A stretch of 6,949 nt of DNA from assembly GCA_025353525.1 (NCBI GenBank), contig JANXOO010000555.1, forward strand, positions 1 to 6,949, given 5' to 3'. Both the position numbers and the translations under genes were made by a program. Positions 6,919-6,949 of this stretch are shown piece after piece. The notes beneath the pieces were generated by a model, which was given only the letters and a program-made list of their open reading frames with translations, ran no database searches and was not told the origin of the DNA. Within the stretch, counting starts at the first letter, position 1; each line of letters starts with the position of its first letter. The DNA comes from Schlesneria sp. (GTDB lineage Bacteria > Planctomycetota > Planctomycetia > Planctomycetales > Planctomycetaceae).

Positions 6919-6945
6919 TTGCTCAAGTTATTTTTTCGCTCTTCC
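6919..6945 (-). repeat. Right terminal inverted repeat (27 bp)
   Basis: Exact reverse complement of 5623-5649. It lies upstream of the transposase start and, in the transposase frame, contains a TAA that limits any longer N-terminus. Confidence 0.93.
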
Positions 6946-6948
6946 TTA
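6946..6948. repeat. Probable target-site duplication, right copy (TTA)
   Basis: TTA follows the right inverted repeat, matching 5620-5622. Only one further base of flanking DNA is available, so the right-hand host sequence cannot be read. Confidence 0.6.
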
Positions 6949-6949
6949 G

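Larger units (their letters stand above)
5623..6945 (-). mobile_element. ISAzo13-type insertion sequence, complete, 1323 bp
   Basis: Both ends carry the same 27-bp inverted repeat without mismatch, flanked by TTA on both sides. Inside is a single transposase gene on the minus strand that fills nearly the whole element: its stop is 2 bases from the left repeat and its start about 40 bases from the right one. No passenger gene is present. The perfect repeats and flanking TTA suggest a recent insertion. The family is assigned from the transposase motifs. The transposase frame is broken at a homopolymer, so it may be inactive unless the shift is bypassed. Confidence 0.88.

Overview
The window most likely comes from a planctomycete. 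This is an inference from the gene set: a DUF5658-type small membrane protein, an FHA/coiled-coil protein of a kind common there, an ISAzo13-type transposase, moderate GC, and weak or variable Shine-Dalgarno use. No rRNA, tRNA or CRISPR array is visible.

Layout. From position 1 to 1896 on the minus strand runs one long open frame, a protein with an N-terminal FHA domain and then hundreds of residues of charged coiled coil. Its 3' end lies beyond the left edge. Positions 1897-2299 form a divergent intergenic region of about 400 bases with no convincing gene, but with a strong hairpin capped by a cUUCGg tetraloop. On the plus strand follow a three-helix DUF5658-like membrane protein (about 2300-2653) and, 10 bases later, a RecQ-family DNA helicase (2664-4181). 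These two probably share a transcript. The RecQ has a complete helicase core but stops before most of the usual zinc-binding cysteines.

Facing recQ on the minus strand is a PrsW-like membrane protease gene (4262-5131) with a C-terminal zinc-ribbon-like tail. It is cut in two by a single in-frame TGA, just before a conserved glutamate. After a 250-base spacer comes a small minus-strand ORF of unknown function (5382-5609), whose upstream side is occupied by an insertion sequence.

The insertion sequence (5623-6945, 1323 bp) appears complete: 27-bp perfect terminal inverted repeats, a probable 3-bp TTA target duplication, and one ISAzo13-type DDE transposase. The transposase reading frame changes at a run of six C (six G on the coding strand), so the first catalytic Asp lies in one frame and the second Asp and the Glu in another.

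No clear new multi-gene system is seen. The points most worth checking are the two interrupted minus-strand genes (real decay, recoding or sequence error), the RecQ without a complete zinc site, the non-canonical FHA domain, the stable intergenic hairpin, and what the insertion did to the small ORF beside it.
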